From Pseudotabrizicola formosa (GTDB taxonomy: Bacteria; Pseudomonadota; Alphaproteobacteria; Rhodobacterales; Rhodobacteraceae), in NCBI RefSeq assembly GCF_002900965.1, contig NZ_PJOM01000007.1, positions 1 to 64,000 on the forward strand: 64,000 nucleotides of DNA. The letters run 5' to 3'. Shown one piece after another: positions 43,300 to 51,815 of this stretch; position 1 is the first letter of the stretch; the number at the start of each line of letters is the position of its first letter. A program made the translations under genes and the position numbers. The notes below the pieces were generated by a model, which was not told where the DNA came from, ran no database searches, and saw nothing but the letters and a program-made list of their open reading frames with translations.

Positions 43300-43474
43300 C
43301 TCCGCATGTACTGATAAATGGCAGTGCGGTCAGACGCTAGTCTGTCCGTGTTCCCCGCCCCGCTGATCGAGGACCAGAGCACCATCGGGTGAGATCAGGG
43401 GTACCGGCCATTGCCCGCCCACCGACGTGGTCAGATCCTTCGCCGCCAGCAAGCATTTTGGGCTGGCAAAGCTC

Positions 43475-44488
43475 TCAGCTTTTTTGCTGCGTACTGTCCC
43501 ATATCTCCAGAAACGACAGCAGACGCTGCTCGTCCGCGTGCAATCCTGACATCTTTGTCGCTGTCGATGCAGGAAAGGACTGCTGCCGTTCCCTTGGTTC
43601 AAGCGTCGCCAGCTCCAGCACTGCCGGATGAATATAGGAGCTGCGGCAGATGGCCGGTGTATTGTACAGCACCTCTGACGCCGCCTGTGCCATGCCCTTC
43701 ACCGTCAGGCGACCCTCCGGTGGCAAGGCTTGCGCATAGGCAAAGGCGGCCAACGTCCCGCCCCATGTGCGGAAGGTCTTTGCGGTCACACCTTCGCCCA
43801 TCACATGGGCAAGCCAGCCATTGACCTCGCCCGATGTCACGGCCCGCGGTCCGCCATCTGCATCAACATAGGTGAACAGCTGCCGCCCCGGCAGATCACC
43901 CACCGCCTGCAAGACCCGGTGCAGCTTGCGGTCGCGCAAGACTTTGCGAAGCCTTTTGCCGCCCTTCGATGTGAAATTCAGCCGCACGCCATCCTTGCCG
44001 ATCCGTACATGCCGCCGCAGCAAGGTGGTGGCTCCAAAAGACGCATTCTGCGCTGCATATTCCGGATTGCCGATCCGCAGAAAGCTGCGGTCGAGAAGCA
44101 GGACCAAGGCCGCCAGCGTGAAATCAAGCCCGCCGGGGGCGTGGCGCAAAGCACGATCCAGCCGCGCCCGCAAGGCAGGCAGTGCCCTGCAAAAGGCCAC
44201 CAGTCCAGCATATTTGGTGCTGGCTTGCGCCATCTGCCAGTCAGGGTGATAGCGGTACTGTTTACGCCCCCGCGCATCGCGCCCGGTGGCCTGCAAATGG
44301 CCGTCTCCCCGTGGGCAGATCCAGACATCGGTATACGCAGGCGGCACCCCCAGCTTTTCAACGCGACGCCGCTCTGCCCCGGTCAGAATACTGCCATCCG
44401 GGGCGGTATAGCTGAACCCCCGGCCTGCCCGCTTGCGGCGGATGCCAGGCTCGTGATCCGAGACATAGACAAGGGACTTTCCCATCAT
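43475..44488 (-). CDS. DNA topoisomerase IB (poxvirus-like)
   Basis: The 337-residue enzyme has the N-terminal topo-IB domain (GRGFSYTAPDGSILTGAERR, AYTDVWICPRGDGHLQATGR) and catalytic domain with RKQYRYHPDWQ, the Arg/Lys region SFGATTLLRRHVRIGKDGVR, KTFRTWGGTLAAFAYA and the nucleophile Tyr in ICRSSYIHPAVLEL. It relaxes supercoils through a 3-prime phosphotyrosine. Two adjacent ATGs (44488, 44485) begin the conserved MGKSLVYVSDHEPG. A weak EcfG-like promoter lies upstream. Bacterial topo IB genes are accessory and often linked to stress functions. Confidence 0.93.
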   Translation of the reverse strand: MMGKSLVYVSDHEPGIRRKRAGRGFSYTAPDGSILTGAERRRVEKLGVPPAYTDVWICPRGDGHLQATGRDARGRKQYRYHPDWQMAQASTKYAGLVAFCRALPALRARLDRALRHAPGGLDFTLAALVLLLDRSFLRIGNPEYAAQNASFGATTLLRRHVRIGKDGVRLNFTSKGGKRLRKVLRDRKLHRVLQAVGDLPGRQLFTYVDADGGPRAVTSGEVNGWLAHVMGEGVTAKTFRTWGGTLAAFAYAQALPPEGRLTVKGMAQAASEVLYNTPAICRSSYIHPAVLELATLEPRERQQSFPASTATKMSGLHADEQRLLSFLEIWDSTQQKS

Positions 44489-44520
44489 CGCTCCGTAGGC
44501 GCAGGCTGCGCCGGAGGGCA

Positions 44521-44546
44521 ACACCGCGGCGCAGTGCCCGGTTCCG
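44521..44546 (-). promoter_or_regulatory. Weak EcfG-type promoter candidate for topoisomerase IB
   Basis: On the minus strand GGAAC (44546-44542) precedes TGTT (44524-44521) by 17 bases. The -10 has one mismatch to CGTT and the spacing is at the upper limit, so this is the weakest of the set. Confidence 0.3.
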
Positions 44547-44647
44547 GCGCGACGCAAACAACGGCTTCAGGCCGGGCATATTGCGGCACGGTGGACAGCA
44601 CCAAAGGTCGCGCGATCGTCCGCCTGCGGCACAAACCGCTGCAGCAG

Positions 44648-44672
44648 GGAACATGCGGCCCGGCACGGCGTT
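44648..44672 (+). promoter_or_regulatory. EcfG-type promoter for the MscS-family channel
   Basis: GGAAC (44648-44652) and CGTT (44669-44672), exactly 16 bases apart, are a perfect match to the alphaproteobacterial general-stress promoter. They lie 30 bases before the mscS start codon. Confidence 0.7.
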
Positions 44673-44701
44673 TGCTTTGCATGATGAACCGGAAGTCCCC
44701 C

Positions 44702-46606
44702 ATGCGCCTGCTTGCTGCTTGCCTTGCCCTGCTTTTGCCGCCCTGTCAGGCCATGGCCTTTGAGTTGACGGATATTCCCCAAGCGATAAGACGCGGCGGC
44801 AACCGCTTGCTTCAGGCCCTGCCCGATCAGTCAGTGTGGACCGGCTGGGCGGATCTTATGGCCCAGGTGATGTGGGTCTGGTTGGCGGCTCTGGCCGTGC
44901 TGGTCCTCGGCCGGGCCGTGATGCTCGGGCGGCGGAAAACACAGGCCATTGCGGCGCGAGCGGCGCTGAGCGGTGCCGGGCGGTGGACAGCGCTTGGCCG
45001 CTACGCCTTGGCCGTGCTGGGGCCGGTGTTGTTGGCTGGCCTTGTGCTCATTTTGTGGGCTGTGCTTGCCGCACCGTCTTCCGGCCGGATCAGAATCATG
45101 GTGGTGCTAACCTTTCCTGTTCTCGCGGGAGCTTTCGCCGCGGCACTCGCCAATTGCGGCTTCACTCTGCTGGCCGCCCATGGCCGCCAGACCGACCGCG
45201 ACATCACCCGGCAGCTGCCGCCCCAAGCCGGGCTGATTGCAGGCCTGATCGGTTTTGCCGCCGTTGTGCGCAGCATTGGTTTGAGCCCCGATCCGTTTCT
45301 GTCAGATTTCATCGCCACACTGGCCGAAACGATTGCGGCGCTGATCGCCTGGCGTGCCACCAGTCAGCAACGCCTGACGCTGCGCCACCTTTTGCGCGGC
45401 GAAAGTCAGACGCCCGATGCCGATCCTCCCACCTTGCCCGAACGGCTGACAGCTGCAATTGCCGACCACTGGCACATCCTGAGTTATCTGTTCATCACGC
45501 TGAACCTGCTGGCTCGATACGGGGTTTTCGGTGCTGATCGCCGCTTTGGGATGTTCGGTGATCTGACCGGCAGCCTTGCCCTGCTGACCGCTGCCGGAGT
45601 CGGGGTGCTGCTTGCCGAATGGCTGCATGGCCGGATTCTCGCCAGATTGCAGGTAAGGGCCGACTCCGGCCTGCGCGAACGCCTTGCGCTACGACTGGGG
45701 CGGGTGCTGCGCACGGGGCTTCAGATCGCTATCTCGCTCTGGGCAGGTGCTGCATTGCTGACCCTGTGGGAGCCAGAGCTCATTCTGCGGCTGACCAGCA
45801 CTGCACTGTTCGGGGCAGTGACGACCACATTGATGGCGCTGTATTCGCTGTGGTTCATCTGGACATTGGTGGATGCCGTTCTGGACTGGTCCGCCGCGCA
45901 AAGCGTCGGGCGCGGTACGCGGATGCGCACGCTGTTGCCGTTTTTGCGGAACTTTGCCTTTGTGGTGGTGGCAACTCTGGCGGGAATATCAGTTCTGTCG
46001 AACCTTGGGGTCAACGTCGCTCCGTTGCTCGCGGGCGCAGGTGTGGTCGGGATCGCCATCGGCATCGGTGCGCAGAAACTGGTCAGTGATGTGATCACCG
46101 GCATCTTCATCATCTTTGAAGACAGCATTGCCATCGGAGAGGTGATAGAGGCCGCCGATAAAACCGGCGTGGTTGAAGGTCTGACAATCCGCACCCTGCG
46201 GCTGCGCGATGGTGACGGTGCACTGTTCTCGATTCCGTTTTCGTCGATCACTACATTGAAAAATGCCTCGCGCGGCTATGGCACTTACACCATTACCGTC
46301 ACCCTGCTTAATCCCGAAGACACCAATCGCGCCATGGCAGAAGTGGCGCGTATCGGGCGTGAAGTGTCCGAAGATGCGTCATGGGCCCCATTGGTTATTA
46401 CACCTTTCTCGCTTTGGGGGGTTGATCAGGTTTCGCCTGGGGGCGTTGTCATCAAGGGCAATATCCAGTCGCGCCCAAATGCCCAATGGGCAATAGGGCG
46501 CGAAATCAACAGACGCATCGCACTGCGCTTTGCCGAACTGGGGATCGCACAGGTTCATCCGGTGATGCACTGGGGCGGACCGGGGCCAGGAAAGCTGCCG
46601 GAGTGA
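44702..46606 (+). CDS. Mechanosensitive ion channel, MscS family, large form
   Basis: The 634-residue protein has a signal peptide (MRLLAACLALLLPPCQAMA), about ten hydrophobic segments, and a C-terminal MscS unit. That unit has the pore helix region VNVAPLLAGAGVVGIAIGIG, AQKLVSDVITGIFIIFEDSI and the beta domain GVVEGLTIRTLRLRDGDGAL, from about residue 430. It opens under membrane tension to release solutes after hypo-osmotic shock. The ATG at 44702 is chosen because GGAAG lies six bases upstream and it creates a signal peptide; ATGs at 44681 and 44684 are alternatives. It fits a stress/osmotic theme with treZ and the ots remnants. Confidence 0.92.
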   Translation: MRLLAACLALLLPPCQAMAFELTDIPQAIRRGGNRLLQALPDQSVWTGWADLMAQVMWVWLAALAVLVLGRAVMLGRRKTQAIAARAALSGAGRWTALGRYALAVLGPVLLAGLVLILWAVLAAPSSGRIRIMVVLTFPVLAGAFAAALANCGFTLLAAHGRQTDRDITRQLPPQAGLIAGLIGFAAVVRSIGLSPDPFLSDFIATLAETIAALIAWRATSQQRLTLRHLLRGESQTPDADPPTLPERLTAAIADHWHILSYLFITLNLLARYGVFGADRRFGMFGDLTGSLALLTAAGVGVLLAEWLHGRILARLQVRADSGLRERLALRLGRVLRTGLQIAISLWAGAALLTLWEPELILRLTSTALFGAVTTTLMALYSLWFIWTLVDAVLDWSAAQSVGRGTRMRTLLPFLRNFAFVVVATLAGISVLSNLGVNVAPLLAGAGVVGIAIGIGAQKLVSDVITGIFIIFEDSIAIGEVIEAADKTGVVEGLTIRTLRLRDGDGALFSIPFSSITTLKNASRGYGTYTITVTLLNPEDTNRAMAEVARIGREVSEDASWAPLVITPFSLWGVDQVSPGGVVIKGNIQSRPNAQWAIGREINRRIALRFAELGIAQVHPVMHWGGPGPGKLPE

Positions 46607-46634
46607 ATTTGCCTTCACCGCGCCCCCGGCGAGC

Positions 46635-47171
46635 CTATTCAATCACCGCGCAGGCAAGACGCTCACCCGCGTCACCGCTGGGCTGAGTGCGGTAATCATC
46701 CGGTTGGGCATGCACCATCAGCGCCCGCCCCCGCGCAAGATTATCGCCTTCGGTCAGCACGATAAAGGGGTTGAAAACCTGTGCCTTGGCGACACCTGAC
46801 GCATCCACCCAAAGATTGGGCATATCTCCGGCATGTGGCCCGAGCTCTGCAAAATAGCCGTGCTCGGTCTGGGACGGGTTGAAATGCTCCCCCGCCGAGT
46901 CATGCCCAGTGGCAGGATCGCAGCTGCCGGTCTCATGGATGTGGAAGGCCACCCAACTTTCAGGCGGCAGACCGGACACCTCTACCTCGATCAGCACACC
47001 ATTTGGCGCGGCACTCAGGATCGCCGAGCCCGCAGGCTGACCCATATTGTCTATGAACTCTGCCGTGGTGTTGTGTTGCGCAGCGAGCGGGGCAGATGCC
47101 AATGCAGCCAAGCCAAGGCACAGAACGATGAATTCATAAGGGATGGACTTGGGGGCAAAGAGACGGTGCAT
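46635..47171 (-). CDS. sodC: Periplasmic Cu/Zn superoxide dismutase
   Basis: The 178-residue protein has a signal peptide ending ASAPLAAQ and all SodC metal sites: WVAFHIHETGSCD (His-x-His, disulfide Cys), HDSAGEHFNPSQTEHGYFAE, LGPHAGDMPN and ALMVHAQPDDY, with the second Cys in GERLACAVIE. It converts periplasmic superoxide to peroxide and oxygen. The ATG at 47171 is favoured because AAAGGAAA precedes it; an ATG at 47186 would add five residues. It is convergent with the mscS gene. An EcfG-like promoter lies about 50 bases upstream. Confidence 0.95.
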   Translation of the reverse strand: MHRLFAPKSIPYEFIVLCLGLAALASAPLAAQHNTTAEFIDNMGQPAGSAILSAAPNGVLIEVEVSGLPPESWVAFHIHETGSCDPATGHDSAGEHFNPSQTEHGYFAELGPHAGDMPNLWVDASGVAKAQVFNPFIVLTEGDNLARGRALMVHAQPDDYRTQPSGDAGERLACAVIE

Positions 47172-47220
47172 CAGATTTCCTTTCATGGACCATTTTCCAT
47201 TTTGGGGCCGTACCCGTCGC

Positions 47221-47245
47221 AACTGGCAGCGCCGCCGATTGTTCC
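47221..47245 (-). promoter_or_regulatory. EcfG-type promoter candidate for sodC
   Basis: On the minus strand GGAAC (47245-47241) is followed after 16 bases by AGTT (47224-47221), about 50 bases before the sodC start. One base of the -10 differs from CGTT. Confidence 0.55.
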
Positions 47246-47397
47246 CTCCGTCAGAGGTCGGCCGGCTCTTCCCTGACAAAAAGCGCCGCCCGTTTCTCAT
47301 CCGCCGCACGAAAATCCGCCCCAAATTCATAGCGCAAGACAGACTGGCGTCGCTTCCGGGAGGATCGCGCTGCCGTGCGACTGCTCAGGATTTTCTC

Positions 47398-48621
47398 GGA
47401 ACGCAATCCGCCCTTCAGGGCTTCTTCTGTGCAGAGGAGGAGGCCGCACCCGGCAAGATCCTGCACGAAATCCGTGGCGGAGAGATGGCCCGCATGGGCG
47501 AAGTGCCGTTCGGGCGGTCTTACGGCGGTGTCGACACAACCCCCTTGTTCGTGCATCTGACGGCAGAATACGCCCGTCGTACCGCTGATGACGCTTTTAT
47601 CGACTCGATCTGGCCAGCGTTGAAAAAGGCGGTGTCATGGATCGAAACCATCCGTGCGCAGGATAGCAACGGTTTGGTGTCTTATGCCCGCAAGCGCGGC
47701 ACCGGACTGCGCAATCACGGCTGGAAAGACAGCGCCGATGCGGTGTTCCACGCAGACGGCTCATTGGCAGATGGTCCGGTCAGTCTGGTCGAAGTGCAGG
47801 GCTACGCCTATCTGGCGCTGACCGGCATGGCGGCAATGGCAGCCCGACGCGGTGAAGACGCCTAAACCGAAACCTTGCTGACCAGCGCCCGGCAATTGCG
47901 CGAGACCGTCGAAGACCGGTTCTGGATGCCAGAGGCGCAATTCTACGCCCTCGCGCTCGACGGAGCGTCGCGGCGATGCGCTGTCCGCACAAGCAACGCG
48001 GGGCACCTGTTGTACTCTGGCCTGCCCTCTCAGGTCCGGGGGCAAGCCGTTGCCCGCGCCCTGCTGAAGCCGGATTTCATGTCGGACTGGGGCTTGCGCA
48101 CCGTGGCCATCGGTGAGGCGCGTTTCAACCCGCTGTCCTATCACAACGGCTCGGTCTGGCCGCATGACACCGCAATCTGCAGTGCCGGCATCCAGCACTA
48201 TGCGCAACCGGAAACAGCCGCGCGTGCCCTTGCCCGTCTGTTCGAGGCGTCCTTTCATTTCGGCAAAAGGGTGCCCGAGCTGTTTTGCGGTTTTGCGCGG
48301 GTGCCGGGCGAAGGGCCGGTCGGCTATCCTGTCGCCTGCGTGCCACAGGCTTGGGCGGCGGCATCTGCCTTTCTGCTGCTTAAAACCACGCTTGGCCTTC
48401 AGCTTGATGCGTATGCGCGGGAGGTCAGGGTAATAGATCCCCGCCTCCCCGCAGGGATCGATCAGCTCAGCCTGCGGAATATTGATGTGGCCGGGACAAA
48501 AGTCGGGGTCGAATTTCAGCGGAAAGGCGATCAGGTCACATGTACCGCCAACAGGTCCGGCAGCGCCTCTGTTCCTGCAAAGGTAGCCGAAATCATGACG
48601 GCCCCGCGATCAGTGCGCTAG
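47398..48621 (+). pseudogene. Glycogen debranching enzyme (amylo-alpha-1,6-glucosidase) remnant
   Basis: Recognisable sequence starts within FLGTQSALQGFFC and includes APGKILHEIRGGEMARMGEV, SYGGVDTTPLFVHLTAEYAR and GLRNHGWKDSADAVFHADGS, the (alpha/alpha)6 barrel of GDE_C. An in-frame TAA at 47863-47865 interrupts it, and the same frame resumes (RETVEDRFWMPEAQFYALAL, SYHNGSVWPHDTAICSAGIQ) to a stop at 48621. About half of a normal enzyme, the whole N-terminal part, is missing. It is therefore truncated and carries a nonsense codon. The sequence just upstream (47187-47397) is not recognisable coding DNA. It belongs to a run of damaged trehalose/glycogen genes. Confidence 0.85.
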
Positions 48622-48683
48622 GCCTTTTGCGCTCCCTCCCACCGAGCGCTCTGATGACACCGAGGAGCATTGCAAGCCAAGAT

Positions 48684-49800
48684 GAGCGCGCAGGACAACA
48701 ATTCTGCACGTGATCCTGCGCCGTCAGCGATGCTTGCCACTCATCCGGGCAAGTTGAACCGGCTTCGCAGCTACTTCAATCCGGAACGGTTGACCTCTGC
48801 CGCTGCCCACGCCTTGGCAAGGGCGAAGACCGCAACGTTCGACCGGCTGAAGGCTTCTGGGCTCAGCACAATACAGTCCCCGCCCTTCCCCTGCCCCGAA
48901 CCCCAACGACTGGGATCTGACGCGCCTGCGCGCCATGATCAAACACGAACTGGCCAGAACCGACGTGATCATCGTGTCAAACCGGGAACCCTATGTTCAC
49001 TCCGCCGGGCCCGATGGACCGCGCTGTTCGGTGCCTGCCGGTGGCCTCGTTTCGGCGCTTGAACCCATTGCGCGTGGATGCGGCGGCACATGGATTGCCC
49101 ATGGCAGCGGATCGGCCGACCGTGAGACGGTCGACGCGCAGGACCGGATTCAGGTGCCCCCCGGCAACCCCAGTTATACCCTGCGCCGGGTCTGGCTAAG
49201 CCCCGAAGAGGAGAGGGGTGGCGCTGTTCCGCATCAATTTCATCGACTGCATAGACCGCACACTGGAAAGCCGCATAAATCACGAAACCTGGTCTGTGCG
49301 CTATGGCGGCAAGGTCTCGCGCGTCCGCACCTACCCGATTTCCATAGCCTGGCCGGACCGTCCCCCGCAGCCGCCCCACACACCTTTTGCACGCGAAGCG
49401 CTTGGCATGAAGTCGGCCGCAAAGCTGATCCTCGCCGTCGGCAGGCTCGATTATACAAAAGGCATCCCCGAATTCATGCAGGCGTTTGAAGATCTGCTGA
49501 CACGGCATCTTGAACTCCGCGGCAATGTGCATCTGTATCATGTCGCAGCCCCCAGCCGCAGCGAAGTAGCCTCTTACCGCAGCCTTCATCACAATTGCCT
49601 GCGGATCAGCCAGGCGATCAACGACCGTTTTGGCACCGAAGATTACACGCCGCTGCTGTTCGTCGACCGCCATTTCGACCGCGAGGAGCAAGAACATCTA
49701 TCGCTGGGCAGGACGGATGCTGGAAGATGCGGCGCAGGTGCGCAGCCGCAATCAGATGCTCCGCCGCAGCGGCAGCGCAGCGGATCGTCCGGCGCGTGGC
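48684..49800 (+). pseudogene. otsA: Trehalose-6-phosphate synthase (otsA, long form) remnant
   Basis: Fragments of a glycosyltransferase family 20 enzyme occur in order but in different frames: an N-terminal stretch (LRSYFNPERLTSAAAHALAR), then NDWDLTRLRAMIKHELARTD, VIIVSNREPYVHSA and GTWIAHGSGSADRETVDAQD, then LFRINFIDCIDRTLESRINH, ILAVGRLDYTKGIPEF and HVAAPSRSEVASYRS, and finally NIYRWAGRMLEDAAQV near 49693. At least two blocks are deleted: one after LSPEEE near 49212, and a large one near 49690 that removes most of the C-terminal Rossmann domain. Frameshifts separate the pieces. No functional enzyme can be made. Confidence 0.85.
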
Positions 49801-49849
49801 GATGTGCTCGGCCCGTCAGACACTTCTTTTCAGGCGACAGGAAAACCCG

Positions 49850-50580
49850 ATGCAAAAGCCCCCCGTCCCTAACCTGTCCGAAACCGCCCTGTTTCTCGAC
49901 ATCGACGGTACACTTGTTGAACATGCGGCACATCCAGAGGGCGTGCGTGTCGCGCCGGATTTGCCGGATATTCTGGGAAAGCTGAACCTGAAGCTGGAGG
50001 GTGCCATCGCCTTTGTGACCGGGCGAACCTGACCATGGTGGAGAAGCTCTTCGGACAGCTCGGGCTTGCGGCCGCGGGCACCTTCGGGATCGAACTGATG
50101 CACGGTGACGCGCTTGAAACCGGCGGTGAGGCTGCGGCCCTCGTCGCGCCGGTGTTTGACGCATTGGAAAATTCATTTTCAGGCACCGATGGCGTCTATT
50201 TTGAACACAAGGGCGCGGTCCTTGCCATTCACACCCGCGCCGCGCCCGAGGCATTGACGACAGTCATCGCGCGCTGCCGCGAAACCTTGCTGCTGCCCGA
50301 TGGGTACCGCCTTGTCGAGGGCCACGCGGGCGTCGAATTTCTGCCAGAGGGGGCGACAAAAAGCGCTGCCATCGCGTGGTTCATGACCCGCCCACCCTTT
50401 CGCAACCGGGTGCCGGTCTTTCTGGGCGACGATACTTCCGATGAAATCGGCTTTGAATGGACCAATCATAACGACGGCATTTCTGTGCGCGTCGGCGCAC
50501 CAAAGCCGACAGCAGCGAAACATGCGCTGGAGACCGTGCCAGAGGTGCATGACTGGCTAAAGAAACTTGCGCGCCAGTAG
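49850..50580 (+). pseudogene. otsB: Trehalose-6-phosphate phosphatase (otsB) split by a single-base frameshift
   Basis: The first part starts at ATG 49850 behind CAGGAAAACCCG and holds the HAD motif ALFLDIDGTLVEHAAH. It ends at TGA 50030-50032 just after IAFVTGRT. A new frame starts at ATG 50035 and carries the rest (FGIELMHGDALETGGE, GYRLVEGHAGVEFLPEGATK, FLGDDTSDEIGFEW). Inserting one base before 50030 would fuse the halves into a normal ~240-residue enzyme, so a 1-base deletion is the simplest explanation. The second half could be translated by re-initiation but lacks the catalytic Asp pair. A sequencing error cannot be excluded. Confidence 0.85.
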
Positions 50581-50600
50581 CCCCACCCAATCACATAGAA

Positions 50601-50792
50601 CTAGCCCGTTTCGGGCAGGTCTTTCGCCTCGTTGCCCTCTCGGGCCTGCCGATCCAGCGCGACCTGGAGCTGTTGTGCCATGTCAACCAAGTGTTGGGGC
50701 ACGGGTTCTGCGGCGATGCCCTTCATAAGATCTGCAGCCATACCCACAAGATCATCGGCGGAAGGGTGTGCCTCATTCTGGCTGGCCGGCAT
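50601..50792 (-). CDS. nepR: NepR-like anti-sigma factor
   Basis: The 63-residue protein has the NepR core: a first helix (ADDLVGMAADLMKGIAA), the conserved EPVP turn, then a second helix (QHLVDMAQQLQVALDRQA), with disordered tails. NepR sequesters EcfG until phosphorylated PhyR binds it during stress. AGGGA lies about five bases before the ATG at 50792. It is divergent from a broken ecfG-like gene, the usual nepR/ecfG neighbourhood. PhyR is not in the window. Confidence 0.6.
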   Translation of the reverse strand: MPASQNEAHPSADDLVGMAADLMKGIAAEPVPQHLVDMAQQLQVALDRQAREGNEAKDLPETG

Positions 50793-50885
50793 GCTAGTCC
50801 CTAAATTCTTGGCGTTACATTTCATATAATGCGCCCCAGAAACTTAGCCAACATCAATGCGTTTTCACATCACACGCTCGTGTCT

Positions 50886-51113
50886 TTGAAAACAATCGTG
50901 AACAGCATGGCAGATCAGGCTTTGCGCCTACGGACGCCATGCCGCGTCCCCACCGATGCCGACGATCTGCCGCAGCAGACGCTGACAAAAGCGCTCGCCA
51001 ATATCGATAAATTCACGCCGGGTACTTGATTGCGGACCTGGCTTTTTACCATCATGCCAAACATCTTTCACACCAATACCGTTCTGCGGTCCCGGAAAAC
51101 CACAGGTGGCCGA
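50886..51113 (+). pseudogene. EcfG-like ECF sigma factor remnant
   Basis: Read on the plus strand, ALRLRTPCRVPTDADDLPQQ and TLTKALANIDKFTPGT match sigma region 2 of EcfG (normally DADDLVQETLLKALANIDKF). An in-frame TGA (51027-51029) replaces the usual Asn codon, and LRTWLFTIMPNIFHTNTVLR continues the same frame, matching the following LRAWLFTILRN block. Region 4 is absent. So it is a truncated pseudogene with a nonsense codon, beside nepR. Confidence 0.7.
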
Positions 51114-51219
51114 GCAGCTCGCCCGCAGCACCGCCATCATTGCGCTGAATTTACAGAAAATGCCCTTACAAAAGAACGCCTGACATGCTATTTTCGCATA
51201 TCCCGTCAATAATTGTGCC

Positions 51220-51777
51220 ATGAACTCCGACCAACACTCTTACTCTGGTGCGCCGGACAGCGCAGACTCGGAACCCTCCCCTGCCGGAGAGGGTGACAGT
51301 ACCGACGGCAGCGACCGACGAAGCAGCGCGCCTTTGCGCGCTCACCGGCAGACCCTTTCTCAAGCTCTTAGCGCCATCGCGGCAGACCCGGTCCGAGAGG
51401 CCATCGCGGACAACGACCAGATCACCTTGCTGGGTGGGCGGGGTCGCGCCGGGCTGATCCTGCGTTTTGCCTTGCCGAATGTGCTTCCTGCCCCGCCGGA
51501 CATGCCCCACTGGTCCTGGTTGGTCAACCATAGGGCAGAGGGCGTGATCGGAGCCTTTTGCTTGGTGCTGGCCGCTGTCCTCGTGCTGCCGATCCCCTTT
51601 GGGAACATGCTCCCGGCCTTTGCGATCTCGCTGATCGCCTTAGGGGTTCTGGAGCTTGACGGCCTTTGGGTCATGATCGGCACAATGACCGGGCTTGTCT
51701 CGCTCTTCATCGTTGCGGGCGTGGTCTCTGCGCTGGTCGGGTCAACGATTCTCCTTCTCTCCCACGCCTTCGGCTGA
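51220..51777 (+). CDS. Exopolysaccharide synthesis ExoD-family membrane protein, internally shortened
   Basis: The 185-residue protein has the ExoD start (ALPNVLPAPPDMP) and end (LPIPFGNMLPAFAISLIALG, VLELDGLWVMIG). In ExoD proteins about 50-60 residues with another membrane segment and a basic loop lie between these blocks; here LPAPPDMP runs straight into HWSWLVNHRAEGVIGAFCLV. The frame is kept, so an in-frame internal deletion is likely. Function of the shortened form is uncertain. No clear ribosome site precedes the ATG. Confidence 0.7.
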   Translation: MNSDQHSYSGAPDSADSEPSPAGEGDSTDGSDRRSSAPLRAHRQTLSQALSAIAADPVREAIADNDQITLLGGRGRAGLILRFALPNVLPAPPDMPHWSWLVNHRAEGVIGAFCLVLAAVLVLPIPFGNMLPAFAISLIALGVLELDGLWVMIGTMTGLVSLFIVAGVVSALVGSTILLLSHAFG

Positions 51778-51815
51778 TCCAGCCGGATATCTCAATTCAA
51801 ACGGAACGCACCGCC

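Noticed and set aside
43330-43474. Minus-strand frame reading LTTSVGGQWPVPLISPDG
   Set aside because: It looks mildly protein-like but overlaps the topoisomerase end in another frame and has no start codon of its own.
47251-47345. Minus-strand reading LRYEFGADF, resembling the N-terminal domain of glycogen debranching enzymes in reverse orientation
   Set aside because: The resemblance covers only nine residues, and the downstream sequence does not continue the family pattern; an inverted fragment cannot be claimed.
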